Below are positions 45,155 through 54,603 of a stretch of DNA of 64,000 nt, piece by piece. The notes under the pieces are model-generated. The model was given only the letters and a program-made list of their open reading frames with translations. It made no database searches and was not told where the DNA came from. The stretch is from NCBI GenBank assembly GCA_050485645.1, contig JBJHBT010000019.1, positions 8,060 to 72,059 of the forward strand, given 5' to 3'. Made by a program: the position numbers and the translations under genes. The DNA is from JBJHBP01 sp050485645 (lineage in GTDB: Bacteria > Pseudomonadota > Gammaproteobacteria > Steroidobacterales > Rariloculaceae). Position 1 is the stretch's first letter. Each line of letters begins with the position of its first letter.

Positions 45155-46183
45155 TCAGGCCGGAAAAAAGTCGATCGGTTTGGTGGTGGTGATCGGCTCC
45201 ACGTCACGCGCTTCGAACTGGAACATCATCACGCGCTGTACCAGACGCTGCTCCAGATCCGGATCGCCGAGCTCTGACGACACGATTTCACAGTCCGTCA
45301 CCTCACCACTTGGTGCGATCGTCAGCCGGAGTACGACCTTGCCTTCCAGCGTCGGGTCCTGGCGCAGCGCGCGATTGTAGAGCGCATAGATTGCGCTCTT
45401 GTTGCGATCGAAGACCTGCTCGATTTCCTCGCGACTGCGCGAGCCGCGCGAAGACTCGCCGCTGCGCTGAACGCCACTGCCCTGTACGGCAGCCTGCGCG
45501 GCCGCCACCCCCGCCACCGGGCTCTCCACCTGCGTCACGGCACGGTCGGCGAGGCCGCCACCCGCCGTATCGCGACTGAATTCGGCGGTATTGATGCCGC
45601 CACTGGCACCACCGGCGCGGCTCGTGATCAATGCACGCTCCGGCGCTGCAAGAGCACTGTCCTGCGGGCCGCTGCTTCCCGTGTCCGACAGCCGCTGTGC
45701 AGTGTCGGCACTGCGCAGCGAGGCCAGCTCGTCGGCGAAGGGCATCAGGCCCGCGCCGCGCGCACGCTCGCGCGCCTGTTCGGTACGGTCCACCGGCGGT
45801 GGCACCGGTTCGGGTTGCACCACCGGCTCTGGAACCGGCTGCGGTTCCGGCACCGGTGCAGGCACCGGTTCGGGCTCAGGCTCAACGACCCGCTGCTCAA
45901 CCACCGGCTCCGGCTCGGGTATCGGTGCCGGCTCCGGTTCGGGCTGCACCACCGGCGGTGGCGGTGGCGGCGTCTGGCGGTCCAGCACCAGGCGGGCCAG
46001 TCGTTCGGGAACTTCCTGAAATTCGGCAACGCTGCGATCGGCAACCGGCAGCAACGGCATCACCAGCCCGAGAAACAGCAGCGTGCCGGCGCAGATCAGC
46101 AGAATGCGCCGGAAGGTATGGTTCTGGTCGGGCTCGCTGCTCCAGGGCAGGTCGTATACACGGTAGAGGGCCATGGCGCTCAT
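45155..46183 (-). CDS. TonB/AgmX-like energy-transducing protein
   Basis: A 342-residue protein with a single N-terminal helix (ILLICAGTLLFLGLVMPLLP), a long Pro/Glu-rich rod of PEPEP-type repeats (~residues 65-130), and a C-terminal AgmX/PglI-type TonB-like domain (FDRNKSAIYALYNRALRQ, VVLRLTIAPSGEVTDCEIVS). It would span the periplasm and pass proton-motive force energy from ExbB/ExbD to an outer partner. The start overlaps the ExbD stop by four bases. Confidence 0.88.
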   Translation of the reverse strand: MSAMALYRVYDLPWSSEPDQNHTFRRILLICAGTLLFLGLVMPLLPVADRSVAEFQEVPERLARLVLDRQTPPPPPPVVQPEPEPAPIPEPEPVVEQRVVEPEPEPVPAPVPEPQPVPEPVVQPEPVPPPVDRTEQARERARGAGLMPFADELASLRSADTAQRLSDTGSSGPQDSALAAPERALITSRAGGASGGINTAEFSRDTAGGGLADRAVTQVESPVAGVAAAQAAVQGSGVQRSGESSRGSRSREEIEQVFDRNKSAIYALYNRALRQDPTLEGKVVLRLTIAPSGEVTDCEIVSSELGDPDLEQRLVQRVMMFQFEARDVEPITTTKPIDFFPA

Positions 46184-46707
46184 CTCACTGCCGACACGGT
46201 GAGCTCCGCATCCGGGCTCCTTTGCAGAACGGCAAGCGAAACCCGGCCATAGTCGGCTTCCGTGCAGGTCGCCATCACCTTGCGCAGCAGTCGATACGGA
46301 ATTTCCCGATCTCCCATGATCGTGACTTCGCGCGCAGAAATATCGTCATCTTCATCACGCCGCAGCAGTCGCTGTGTCTGCTCTTCCAGCGCGGCTTTGA
46401 GCGCTGGTATGACATTGTCATCCTGTGCGAGCACATCGGCGACGCTGGCAACGACGCGACCCTGCACCAGCAGATGTTCTTCGGTGACCAGTATGACAAC
46501 CGTTTCACGCGCGTTCTGTTCGGCAATCGACTCCGGCAGCTGCACGTCGCGCGTGCTGGGCACCACATCCACATCGCTGGAATTGACCAGCAGAAAAAAG
46601 ACGAGGATGGTAAAGATGTCCATCAGGGAGACAAGGTTCAGCGCACCACTGCGCTTGTGGCGCTTGTGGTGTCTGTCCATTCTGGCTGCCCTGCGAAGAT
46701 ACTGCAT
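46180..46707 (-). CDS. ExbD/TolR-type protein, aspartate-containing copy
   Basis: A 175-residue ExbD protein. After a basic cytoplasmic start comes the helix LVSLMDIFTILVFFLLV, which keeps the proton-carrying aspartate. A periplasmic domain follows. AGGGA lies 6 bases before ATG 46707; ATG 46680 is an alternative. It is coupled to the TonB-like gene. Confidence 0.9.
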   Translation of the reverse strand: MQYLRRAARMDRHHKRHKRSGALNLVSLMDIFTILVFFLLVNSSDVDVVPSTRDVQLPESIAEQNARETVVILVTEEHLLVQGRVVASVADVLAQDDNVIPALKAALEEQTQRLLRRDEDDDISAREVTIMGDREIPYRLLRKVMATCTEADYGRVSLAVLQRSPDAELTVSAVR

Positions 46708-46746
46708 GCGCTGTCCCTGAATCCTGTTACCCGTGAGGGGCCTGTC

Positions 46747-47250
46747 TCAGTTGCGGATCGGCGCATCGCCGATGGCGATGTCCGGAAACAGTTCCGCGGT
46801 CACGATTCGGCCAACGGCCGGGTCGAGCTGCTGCCTGACACGGACCGTGTCCATCACTTCGATCAGCACCTGGTAGGAGATATCCGGCTCAAGCAATACG
46901 GTGGCATCGACGACATCCGGATTGATGCGCTTGATTTCATACAGCGCCTCCGCCAGCTGCGTCAGATCGTAGCCGTCGTCGGCGTGCGCCACGCGACGGA
47001 TCAGGCCGCCGGCACGATCGCCGACTTCAATGGCGTCCTTGCGCACGGTGATCTCCAGCGCGAAAGTCGGCTCCCGGGGTTCGCTCGCTTCCGACTGCGC
47101 GGCCGGCAGATTCAGTTCCAGCACCGCCAGTCGCGAGAACACTGCCGTCATCAGCAGGAACGGCACCAGAATCACCATCAGATTCATGAAGGCGGTGATG
47201 TTCAGTTCCGCCGGATCATGGTTGCGGCGTCTACGCCAGCGACGTTTCAT
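46747..47250 (-). CDS. ExbD/TolR-type protein, aspartate replaced by asparagine
   Basis: A 167-residue ExbD paralogue with basic start KRRWRRRRNHDPAELN and helix ITAFMNLMVILVPFLLMTA. Where ExbD/TolR have the functional aspartate (…ID/MDxxxxLL), this protein has Asn, so it is not expected to carry protons. It may form a mixed dimer with the neighbouring normal ExbD. Confidence 0.88.
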   Translation of the reverse strand: MKRRWRRRRNHDPAELNITAFMNLMVILVPFLLMTAVFSRLAVLELNLPAAQSEASEPREPTFALEITVRKDAIEVGDRAGGLIRRVAHADDGYDLTQLAEALYEIKRINPDVVDATVLLEPDISYQVLIEVMDTVRVRQQLDPAVGRIVTAELFPDIAIGDAPIRN

Positions 47251-47292
47251 GGCTCGTGTCCGCGTGTGCGAAGTCGGTTGCGGGGATCGCGA

Positions 47293-48024
47293 CTATCGTG
47301 CCGGTGCCGGCGCGTGTCCTCGCGGCATTCCCGCCGCAGGGGCCCTTGGCCTCGGAGCCGCTGTCTCGGGCGCAGGTGAGCCGCCTTCCGACGTTGCACG
47401 TTCCATCAGCGCATTCAGAAACTTCACCGACGCCATCTCAAGGCTGTCGATGATTTCCGTGGTTTTGGTTTGCAACAGTGTGTGCACCAGCAGCAGCGGA
47501 ATCGCGACCATCAGGCCGAAGGCCGTGGTATTCATGGCCACGGAAATACTCGCCGAAAGCAGGTCGGCCTTCTCTGCCGGATTCGCACCCGCCACCGCGG
47601 TAAAGGCGTTGATGAGGCCGATGATGGTGCCCAGCAGTCCAAGCAGCGTTGCGACGTTCGCGAACGTTGCCAGATAGTGGGTACGCTTTTCCAGCCTCGG
47701 CATCACTTCCATCAGGCTCTCTTCCATGGCCTGCTCAACGTCTTCCCGCCGCCGGGCGGAACGCACGCGGTTCAGCCCATAAGTCATGATCTGGGCAATG
47801 GCGGCCCCGGAGTTCGTCGTAACCTGAAGGGCGCCCTGGATGTTGCCCGCCTTGATGTACGGCGCGACCTTGTTCCACAGCGCCTTGTTCTTCGCTGTGG
47901 TCATCGACAGATAGAACCAGCGCTCAATCGCGATCGCCGCACCCAGCGCGAGCACAATCACAATCGGATACATGAAAACGCCGCCGTTCTGAAAGAACCC
48001 GACGATGGCGGAGTAGGCTTGCAT
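47293..48024 (-). CDS. MotA/TolQ/ExbB proton-channel protein
   Basis: A 243-residue three-helix protein (FMYPIVIVLALGAAIAIERW, FANVATLLGLLGTIIGLINAF, AFGLMVAIPLLLVHTLLQT). The LGLLGTVxGxxxAF pattern is the ExbB/TolQ hallmark. It has an Ala/Pro-rich C-terminal tail. Forms the stator channel with the two ExbD proteins. Confidence 0.93.
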   Translation of the reverse strand: MQAYSAIVGFFQNGGVFMYPIVIVLALGAAIAIERWFYLSMTTAKNKALWNKVAPYIKAGNIQGALQVTTNSGAAIAQIMTYGLNRVRSARRREDVEQAMEESLMEVMPRLEKRTHYLATFANVATLLGLLGTIIGLINAFTAVAGANPAEKADLLSASISVAMNTTAFGLMVAIPLLLVHTLLQTKTTEIIDSLEMASVKFLNALMERATSEGGSPAPETAAPRPRAPAAGMPRGHAPAPAR

Positions 48025-48035
48025 TGCGATCGCTC

Positions 48036-48581
48036 CTATTCACTGAGCCCGTTCAGGGCATCGTAGTACCTGATATGTCGTTCAAAGACGGTCGGATCCA
48101 CCGGCGCCAGCACTTCATCCAGCAGGCTGTTCACCGGCCGACCGGCCGGATCATTCGGTTCGGCACGTTTCCACGGCACGATGTAGAGCACTCTAGGTAA
48201 TTCCTGCATACCGGTAATCGACGCAGTTCCCAGATCGAGGGTATCGATCACGACATTGTTCGCCGTGGGCGGCTGCGATGGCGCCTGCCGCGGCGCAGTG
48301 TCGGGCACCATCGCCTCTGGCACCGCTGTTTCGGGCGCCGCTGTCTCGGGCCGCGCCGTGGATTCGGCTTCGACGCCGGTCTCGACGCGGTTCCCGCCAT
48401 CGGCTTCGATCATCGGTTGCGAAGTCGCCGGCTCAACCCGTTCCTGCGCGAAGGACGTCGACGCCACCAGCAGGCACCACAGTGCGGCGCCGGACCACCG
48501 CCAAGCCGTTCTTGGTGCCCGTCCCGACCAGCCGGACGCGTGTGACGCGTGTCGTAAGTGCAGCGATGATTCGTGAATCAT
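48036..48581 (-). CDS. Hypothetical exported protein in the ExbBD/TPR cluster
   Basis: A 181-residue protein with a hydrophobic export segment (WSGAALWCLLVASTSFAQ), a low-complexity Pro/Glu/Ala/Thr linker (ETAAPETAVPEAMVPD) and a conserved-looking C-terminus (ELPRVLYIVPWKRAEPND). Its start overlaps the TPR gene stop by four bases. No family recognised; it probably acts with its neighbours in the periplasm. Confidence 0.7.
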   Translation of the reverse strand: MIHESSLHLRHASHASGWSGRAPRTAWRWSGAALWCLLVASTSFAQERVEPATSQPMIEADGGNRVETGVEAESTARPETAAPETAVPEAMVPDTAPRQAPSQPPTANNVVIDTLDLGTASITGMQELPRVLYIVPWKRAEPNDPAGRPVNSLLDEVLAPVDPTVFERHIRYYDALNGLSE

Positions 48582-51500
48582 ATGGCCTCTCCTCGTGCGA
48601 CGCGTGCCTCTTCCGCCACAACATCGAATCGCCGTCCCAGGTCGGTGATCCAGCGCGCGACCATCGGATCCGGCTCGGGAAGCAGTGACTGATACTGACG
48701 GTAGTGCTCCAGCGCTTCGACCGGCCGGTGCAGATACAGATCGAGCAGCACGGCAAGATTGTAGTGAGCCAGCGCGAAGTCGGCGTCGGCCTGGAGTGCG
48801 TCACGATAGGCGTGCTCGGCTTCGTCGAAACGTCCCTGCTCGCGCAGCACGACGCCGAACATATTGAGCGCCGGGATGTGTGCCGGTTCGGCGGCAAGCG
48901 CACGCCGCAACATGTCGTTCGCATCCGTGGTGCGGCCATCGTCACGATACAGGATGGCCAGATTCACCAGCGCGCCGGGCAGGTCCGGGTGCGATTCGAT
49001 CAGCGTTTCCAGCCAGATTGCAGCCTCCAGCTGTCGGCCGTCACGCATCGCCGCAACAGCCGCTTCGTAGTTGCGCAAGGCGGATTCGTCCATGCCTTCA
49101 GCGGCGTCGACGAACGACTGGCCCTGTTCAACCTTGGCGTAGCGCACCGGCAGCAGTCCGGCAAGCTGTGCGATGCTCTTCGCTATCCACTGATCGTAAA
49201 CACCCTCGGCCGTGCGTGCCGCATTGCGTTCGTGCAGCGCGATCGCCTCCTCCTCGAAAGGAAAGGCCTGCTCCTCAAGCAGAATTTCATACTGCTCAAG
49301 CTCATCGGCATCCAGATCAGCCGGCTTCTCGGACGTCAGCAATGCTCGCGCAAGCTCGTGATAGAGCTCGGCGATCTCGTAGGTTGCCGCCGTGGTCACG
49401 GCCGCAATGCCGTAGTCGGCGGCCGACGTATACGCGGTCAGCGCCTGTTCCATGCGTGTGCGCTTCAGACGCAGACTGTCCGCCAGCGGAGCCACCAGCC
49501 GCACGGCAAGGAAGGCATCGCGCACGGGTTCCGCCAGAAACAGCTGCGCGTTGGCCGCCAGATAGCGTGTGCGTGCCGAGCGCTCTTCACCCGCCATCGC
49601 GTCCGCGGTCACGATTTCGCGCAACCAATGCGCCTGCGTTGCAGCATCACCTTCGTCGGCCGCGATCTGCGCCAGCCGTGAGCGGATCTCCATCGAAGCC
49701 GCCACCGGCGTCGGGAACTGTTCGACGAACTGTCCGTAGACAAGGGCGGCTCGTGACGTGTTGCCGGATTCGCTGTAGAGTTCGGCGGCGTTCAGCAACG
49801 CTTCACGGCGCACGTCAGGATCCGGGTCCTGAGCTGCGATGCGCTCGAATTCCGTCGCCGCGCGAGCATGGTCGCCGGTTTCCACATAGGCCACGGCCAG
49901 TGTGGCCGATACATCCGCTGCCAGTGTGTGGTCGGGGAAGCGGGAACGGAAACCTTCGAGCACGGTCGCGGCGCGCTGCCAATCACCCTCCTCGACCAGC
50001 ACAGCCGCCGCGTCGTACTCGGCCACCGCTCTGACACCGGACCGCGGAGCGGTATCGGCCACGCGCAGGAAATGCCCCACGGCCTGATCGGCATCGCCGG
50101 CATCACGTGCCTGCTCGCCCTGGCGATAGATGGCGGCGGCCAGCGACTCCGTCGCCTCACCGAAACGTTCGGGGTCGTCGGCGAGCAATGGCAGCAGTGA
50201 CTGATAGGCCTGTTCCGAACCGGCATAGTTGCCCAGATCAAACTCGGCGTACGCCACCACCGACCATGCAGTGCGCTGCAGCGGCGGTGTTGCCGATGGC
50301 ACGCGCTGCAGCACAGTCCATGCAACGTCGCGGGCCGACGCGTACTCGCCCAGCGCGAAGAGCTTCTCGGCGGCATCGGTCTCAACCATGCGTGCCTGCT
50401 GATGCGACGGCCAGGTCGAAGCGAAGCGCAGTGCGCTGTCGATGCCTTCACGATGCCATGCATCGCGGGCGGCACCGGACAGTTCCGCTTCGTGCCTTGC
50501 GTAGGCGAGCAGTGCCGCGTAACCGGCCTCCGCACCCGGTGTCTGTCCGGGCAGATCCTCGTACGCATAGGCGTACGCGGTGCGCTCATACTCCCGCGCC
50601 GCCTCCTGATATCGACCGCTCTCGAACAGCACCTCAGCCAACAGGAAATTCTTGGCGGGAGCGTCGGCGTCGTCGGGGAAGCTGTCGAGATATCCCCGAT
50701 ACCAGCGCGCCGCCAGTGCGAACTCCTGGAGATCGCCGTGCGCCTGCGCCATTGCGTGATGATGCGCGGCAAGGCTGCCAAGATGATCGCGCAGATGCTG
50801 TGCCACTTCGGGCTGGCTCTGGAAGGTGTGCCGCTGCCAGTAGCTGCTGCCGGCCCCATAACGTTCAACGAACGCGCGCTGGGCGTCGAGCACCAGCTCG
50901 GCGAACCCGCCATCGCGGTACGCATCGATGGCGGCTGTCTGCAACAGCGGCGCGCGGGCATGGTCCGGTTCGACATACGCGAACGCGCCGAATGTGTCCG
51001 CCGCGTCCTGGTAACGTTCCTGCTCCAGATACAGCGCGCCAAGGGTGGCATACAGAATGTGGCCATAGGGGCGACGCCCGTACGTTGCCAGATAGGCGGT
51101 CAGCGCATCGGCGCCGGCCAGCTGCGCGAAGGTCAGCGCCACAACGCGCAGCGTATCGTCCATCAGCTCGCGCTCGGCACGGGTCATCTGCTCGTACAGC
51201 GTATCTTCGTCGACCGACCCCACGGACGCGTCGACATCGCGCACTGTCAACCGCCGGTCCAGCAGCGTGAAAAAAGAACCCAGCGCATCCTCGTGCATCA
51301 TCTGCCGGAACAGGGCCCAACCGTGCTTGTACAGCGACTGATCGTAGTAGGCCGACTGTTCTCCGCGCGCCAGCACGGCTGCGTAGGCATCCCCTGCTTC
51401 GCCGTAACGCCGGGCGACAAACAGCGACTCGCCGCGCCGGAACTCGGCCTCATCCGAGAAGGCGGCGGAGGGATGCCGTGCCACAAGATCCGCCAGCGTG

Positions 51501-52033
51501 CCGAGCATGGCGTCGGTCTCGCCGCGGATTTCGTACGCCCGTGCCAGCTGATACAGCACCTGGGCATCATGCTCATCGTCGGACGGGTCGTCGTTCAGAA
51601 TCAGGTACAACGCGATGGCGTCATCCAGATCGGCATTCATCGCGGTGCGGGCCGGGCCGGTTTCCGCATCAATATCCGCCTGTTCGGCGCGCTCCAGTTT
51701 GAGATCGGCGAGCCGACGCATCGCCTGCCGACGCAGGACCTGGTCGCCCGCAGGCAGTTCGAGAAACTGCTCGTAGCTGGTGATCGCGTTGTCCATCGCG
51801 ACGCGGCGGTCGATGGTCAGCGCCCCGCTTCCCGACACGGCCGACAATGCCGAACCATCACGAGGCAGGTCGGCAATGGTGGGTGGCGCACCGCCACGGC
51901 GGCGCTCGTTGGCCTGCGCGCTGTCGGTGATGACCGGCTGCGTCATCAGCAGGGCCAGCGCGGCAACCGACGCGAGTCCGCAGCCCATGCCGAATCCGGG
52001 CGACCGCGGACCGTTGTGGGGGCGTCGGCTCAT
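48578..52033 (-). CDS. Large exported TPR protein
   Basis: A 1151-residue protein with an N-terminal signal-like helix (GLASVAALALLMTQPVITDSAQA) and many tetratricopeptide-type repeats through its length (for example FRRGESLFVARRYGEAGDAY, FLLAEVLFESGRYQEAAREY, LNMFGVVLREQGRFDEAEHAYRDAL, FALAHYNLAVLLDLYL). It is a periplasmic or membrane-tethered scaffold. Coupled by four-base overlaps to genes on both sides (52030-52033 and 48578-48581). Confidence 0.88.
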   Translation of the reverse strand: MSRRPHNGPRSPGFGMGCGLASVAALALLMTQPVITDSAQANERRRGGAPPTIADLPRDGSALSAVSGSGALTIDRRVAMDNAITSYEQFLELPAGDQVLRRQAMRRLADLKLERAEQADIDAETGPARTAMNADLDDAIALYLILNDDPSDDEHDAQVLYQLARAYEIRGETDAMLGTLADLVARHPSAAFSDEAEFRRGESLFVARRYGEAGDAYAAVLARGEQSAYYDQSLYKHGWALFRQMMHEDALGSFFTLLDRRLTVRDVDASVGSVDEDTLYEQMTRAERELMDDTLRVVALTFAQLAGADALTAYLATYGRRPYGHILYATLGALYLEQERYQDAADTFGAFAYVEPDHARAPLLQTAAIDAYRDGGFAELVLDAQRAFVERYGAGSSYWQRHTFQSQPEVAQHLRDHLGSLAAHHHAMAQAHGDLQEFALAARWYRGYLDSFPDDADAPAKNFLLAEVLFESGRYQEAAREYERTAYAYAYEDLPGQTPGAEAGYAALLAYARHEAELSGAARDAWHREGIDSALRFASTWPSHQQARMVETDAAEKLFALGEYASARDVAWTVLQRVPSATPPLQRTAWSVVAYAEFDLGNYAGSEQAYQSLLPLLADDPERFGEATESLAAAIYRQGEQARDAGDADQAVGHFLRVADTAPRSGVRAVAEYDAAAVLVEEGDWQRAATVLEGFRSRFPDHTLAADVSATLAVAYVETGDHARAATEFERIAAQDPDPDVRREALLNAAELYSESGNTSRAALVYGQFVEQFPTPVAASMEIRSRLAQIAADEGDAATQAHWLREIVTADAMAGEERSARTRYLAANAQLFLAEPVRDAFLAVRLVAPLADSLRLKRTRMEQALTAYTSAADYGIAAVTTAATYEIAELYHELARALLTSEKPADLDADELEQYEILLEEQAFPFEEEAIALHERNAARTAEGVYDQWIAKSIAQLAGLLPVRYAKVEQGQSFVDAAEGMDESALRNYEAAVAAMRDGRQLEAAIWLETLIESHPDLPGALVNLAILYRDDGRTTDANDMLRRALAAEPAHIPALNMFGVVLREQGRFDEAEHAYRDALQADADFALAHYNLAVLLDLYLHRPVEALEHYRQYQSLLPEPDPMVARWITDLGRRFDVVAEEARVARGEAI

Positions 52034-53940
52034 TCGATCACCGAAGGTGTGTCGCCGCCGTCCACACGAGCGCTTGCGCGATCATAGACTGAAGCCAGCG
52101 CGAACCTTGCCTCGGCGCGATAGCTGACCAGTCGCTCGCGTTGTGCCGTGAGCTCATCCACCGCGATCTCCTGAAGGAAACGCGCCTGGCGGGACAGCGT
52201 GATGTCGGTCATCGTAATCAGATTCCGCACACGCGGCGCCAGCTCGTTCACCCGGCCCGACAGCTCGTCGAACCGGTCCGGCCACTCGTCACGAAAGGTC
52301 TCGATGCGATGTCGACGCTCCATCGATTCGCGAATCGCCAGCTGCAGATCGCGCAGCTCCCGCGACTGCTGCCACAGCCGTGCGCGGAAGTCGCGGTCGA
52401 GATCCCATCGCAGCAGCCCCTTCAGCACACGCTGCCTGTCACGCAGCGCTTCGGCTTCCGCGTCATTGCCCAGCCGTGCCAGATCCGGTTCCAGCGCCTC
52501 CAGTTCGGCCAGCAGCTGCTGTTGCGAACGCGTACCCAGGGCTACGACATCGCGTTCGCGTTCGGCCATCGACAGCCGCGATTCCAGCGATACCCGACGG
52601 CTCGCCGCGGCGTCGGGATCGACGCGTCGCAGCGTTTCTTCGAGCAGCGGGAGCCGCTGCTCGAATGCGCGCTGACGTGTATCGAGTACGTGGTCGAATA
52701 CCGCCAGACTCTCGGCCCAGTGTTCAAGACCGGCGCGAACATCCAATAGATCGCGATAGTTCTTCAGACTCTCCTGGAACGCGTGTTCAGCCATCAGTGT
52801 GTGCAGGTAGCGGCTTTCGGGGCGGTCCGGCAGCGCATCGAGACGAAAGTACCAGCCCGAACCCGATGCCACCTGCTGGTCCAGCAGGGCTTCGACCAGA
52901 TCGCCCCGCGTAATCGCGGCGATGGTCTCGTCGATGCGCAGCAGCTCCTGGTCGAAGGCGGCGATGGCGTGTTCGTAGTGGCGCGCCGCATCGACATCCG
53001 CACCAAGACGCAGAAATGCGTACGGCACGGCCAGCCACGACTCCTGCACGGCAGGATCAAGCATGTCGCGACCGCCCAGAGCGCGCCAGGCAACCAGTGC
53101 CGAGCCGAAGTCCTCCCGTTCGGCCTCCGCCCAGCCCATGCCGAGCAACGCCTTGCTGGAGTACGGGCCATCCAGGCGCACACGCGACAGTGGCAGCGCT
53201 GCCTGCTCCGGCCGCGACGCCTGCAGCCATGCATAGCCCAGCGCCAGATTCGCCCGATCGCGCAGCGCATGGAACTCCGGCTGCGGCCCGGCATTGCGCC
53301 GTCCCGGCGGTGCGGTGCGGCCAAGCTCATCCAGCAGCGCCGCGCCCTCATCCGTCCGCCCCAGCCGCACCAGTGCCACACCGATGTTGTACTGCGTGTA
53401 GCCCGACCACGCCGGATCCGGCCGCCGCCATGCGCGCAGCACCGACAGCGCCTCGTCGAAGCGACCCTGCGACATGAGCACCTGGGCGTGCAGCATACGC
53501 TGCTCGGATTGCAGGTCGGCCGTCAGCGCGCCACTGATGCGCGACAGTGCCTGCTCCGCACGTGACGGGTAGCCACGCTGATGCCACACCTTGGCGAGAA
53601 AGAACCAGGCACGGTCGTGCACCGTCGGGTCCACCGACTGCGCCAGCACCCGTTCGAAGATTTCGCCAGCCAGCAGATGCTGGCCATAGGAGAGGCTCAG
53701 CGCTCCATAGAGCAGCTCGGCTTCATCGCGATGATGGGGAATCTCGTTGCGCGCTTCGGCGGCCGTCAGCCGTGTCAGCGCCGTGACATAGTCTTCCTGA
53801 AAGTAGTGGAACAGCACCTCGCCATAGGCAAGATCCTGCACCGGACGCGCGGCCTGACCCGCGTGCGTGCCACCGGCCCACACAGTCGCAAGGAATGCCG
53901 TGGCGGCCAGGGTGGCGGACAATCCGGTCGCGCGCCGCAT
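52030..53940 (-). CDS. Large exported repeat protein (TPR/coiled-coil)
   Basis: A 636-residue protein with signal peptide (GLSATLAATAFLATVWAGGTHA), TPR-like repeats in the first half (AELLYGALSLSYGQHLLAGEIFE, AWFFLAKVWHQRGYPSRAEQAL) and a coiled-coil, charged second half (RVSLESRLSMAERERDVVAL, RQVLKGLLRWDLDRD). ATG 53940 has GGGAGTGGG upstream and gives the signal peptide directly; the TTG at 53964 is rejected. It ends with a four-base overlap on the larger TPR gene. Confidence 0.83.
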   Translation of the reverse strand: MRRATGLSATLAATAFLATVWAGGTHAGQAARPVQDLAYGEVLFHYFQEDYVTALTRLTAAEARNEIPHHRDEAELLYGALSLSYGQHLLAGEIFERVLAQSVDPTVHDRAWFFLAKVWHQRGYPSRAEQALSRISGALTADLQSEQRMLHAQVLMSQGRFDEALSVLRAWRRPDPAWSGYTQYNIGVALVRLGRTDEGAALLDELGRTAPPGRRNAGPQPEFHALRDRANLALGYAWLQASRPEQAALPLSRVRLDGPYSSKALLGMGWAEAEREDFGSALVAWRALGGRDMLDPAVQESWLAVPYAFLRLGADVDAARHYEHAIAAFDQELLRIDETIAAITRGDLVEALLDQQVASGSGWYFRLDALPDRPESRYLHTLMAEHAFQESLKNYRDLLDVRAGLEHWAESLAVFDHVLDTRQRAFEQRLPLLEETLRRVDPDAAASRRVSLESRLSMAERERDVVALGTRSQQQLLAELEALEPDLARLGNDAEAEALRDRQRVLKGLLRWDLDRDFRARLWQQSRELRDLQLAIRESMERRHRIETFRDEWPDRFDELSGRVNELAPRVRNLITMTDITLSRQARFLQEIAVDELTAQRERLVSYRAEARFALASVYDRASARVDGGDTPSVIE

Positions 53941-53944
53941 GCCG

Positions 53945-54529
53945 TCAGTCCCACTCCCTGACAACGAACTCAGGCTGCAGCCGCCTCTCGCGGTCGGAAA
54001 TCACCAGCTCGATGTACTTCGGTCCGATGCCCTTCTCGAAGCTCAGGCTGGTGGCCCGCCGGTACTCGCGATCATGGGGACCATTGCCGGTGAATACAGC
54101 GACGAGTTCGTGGTCGCCAGTGCGCATGTTGTCGATGTGCAGGCGCTGCACGCCACCACGGATCAGTGCATCGACCTCGCGCGCCGTATACAGATGATTT
54201 GCCACATCGCGGCCGTTCAGCCGCAACTGCACCGAATCCAGCGAAAAGAACTCACCCACGTCCATGGAAACGAACACCGACACCTGAGTGTTGGCCGGGA
54301 ACAGCAGTTCCTCCTCGAGCATGAACAGATCACGGTTGAGGTCGACAACAAGGCGTTTCAGATCCTGTACGTCTTCATCGAGCGTGCGGAAGCGTTCACC
54401 CTGCGCGGCCGTGACGTCAACCGGAGCATTCCGAGCCGATCCGGCTGGATCGACAGCGGAATCGGCAATCGTCACCATCGGCAGCACAAGCAGCAGCGCG
54501 GCCGCGGTCATTACCCGAACTTCAATCAC
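53945..54529 (-). CDS. Hypothetical periplasmic protein with coiled coil
   Basis: A 194-residue protein. GTG 54529 with GGAGG six bases upstream opens a signal peptide (MTAAALLLVLPMVTIADSA), followed by a short coiled coil (RTLDEDVQDLKRLVVDLNRDLFMLEEEL) and a beta-rich domain (VSVFVSMDVGEFFSLDSVQLRLNG). First gene of the TPR/Exb run. Unknown family. Confidence 0.75.
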   Translation of the reverse strand: MIEVRVMTAAALLLVLPMVTIADSAVDPAGSARNAPVDVTAAQGERFRTLDEDVQDLKRLVVDLNRDLFMLEEELLFPANTQVSVFVSMDVGEFFSLDSVQLRLNGRDVANHLYTAREVDALIRGGVQRLHIDNMRTGDHELVAVFTGNGPHDREYRRATSLSFEKGIGPKYIELVISDRERRLQPEFVVREWD

Positions 54530-54603
54530 CTTGCACCTCCAGACTCCAGAACGCGGGCTTTGGCAGCGTGCGCAGTGGCACGACCTTCGCTCGCGCGATA
54601 AAA

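Noticed and set aside
45631..47379. Plus-strand 582-codon open frame
   Set aside because: Antisense to the TonB-like and both ExbD genes; the translation mirrors Pro/Glu-rich coding on the other strand.
50402..52087. Plus-strand 561-codon open frame
   Set aside because: Antisense to the 1151-residue TPR gene, without domain features.
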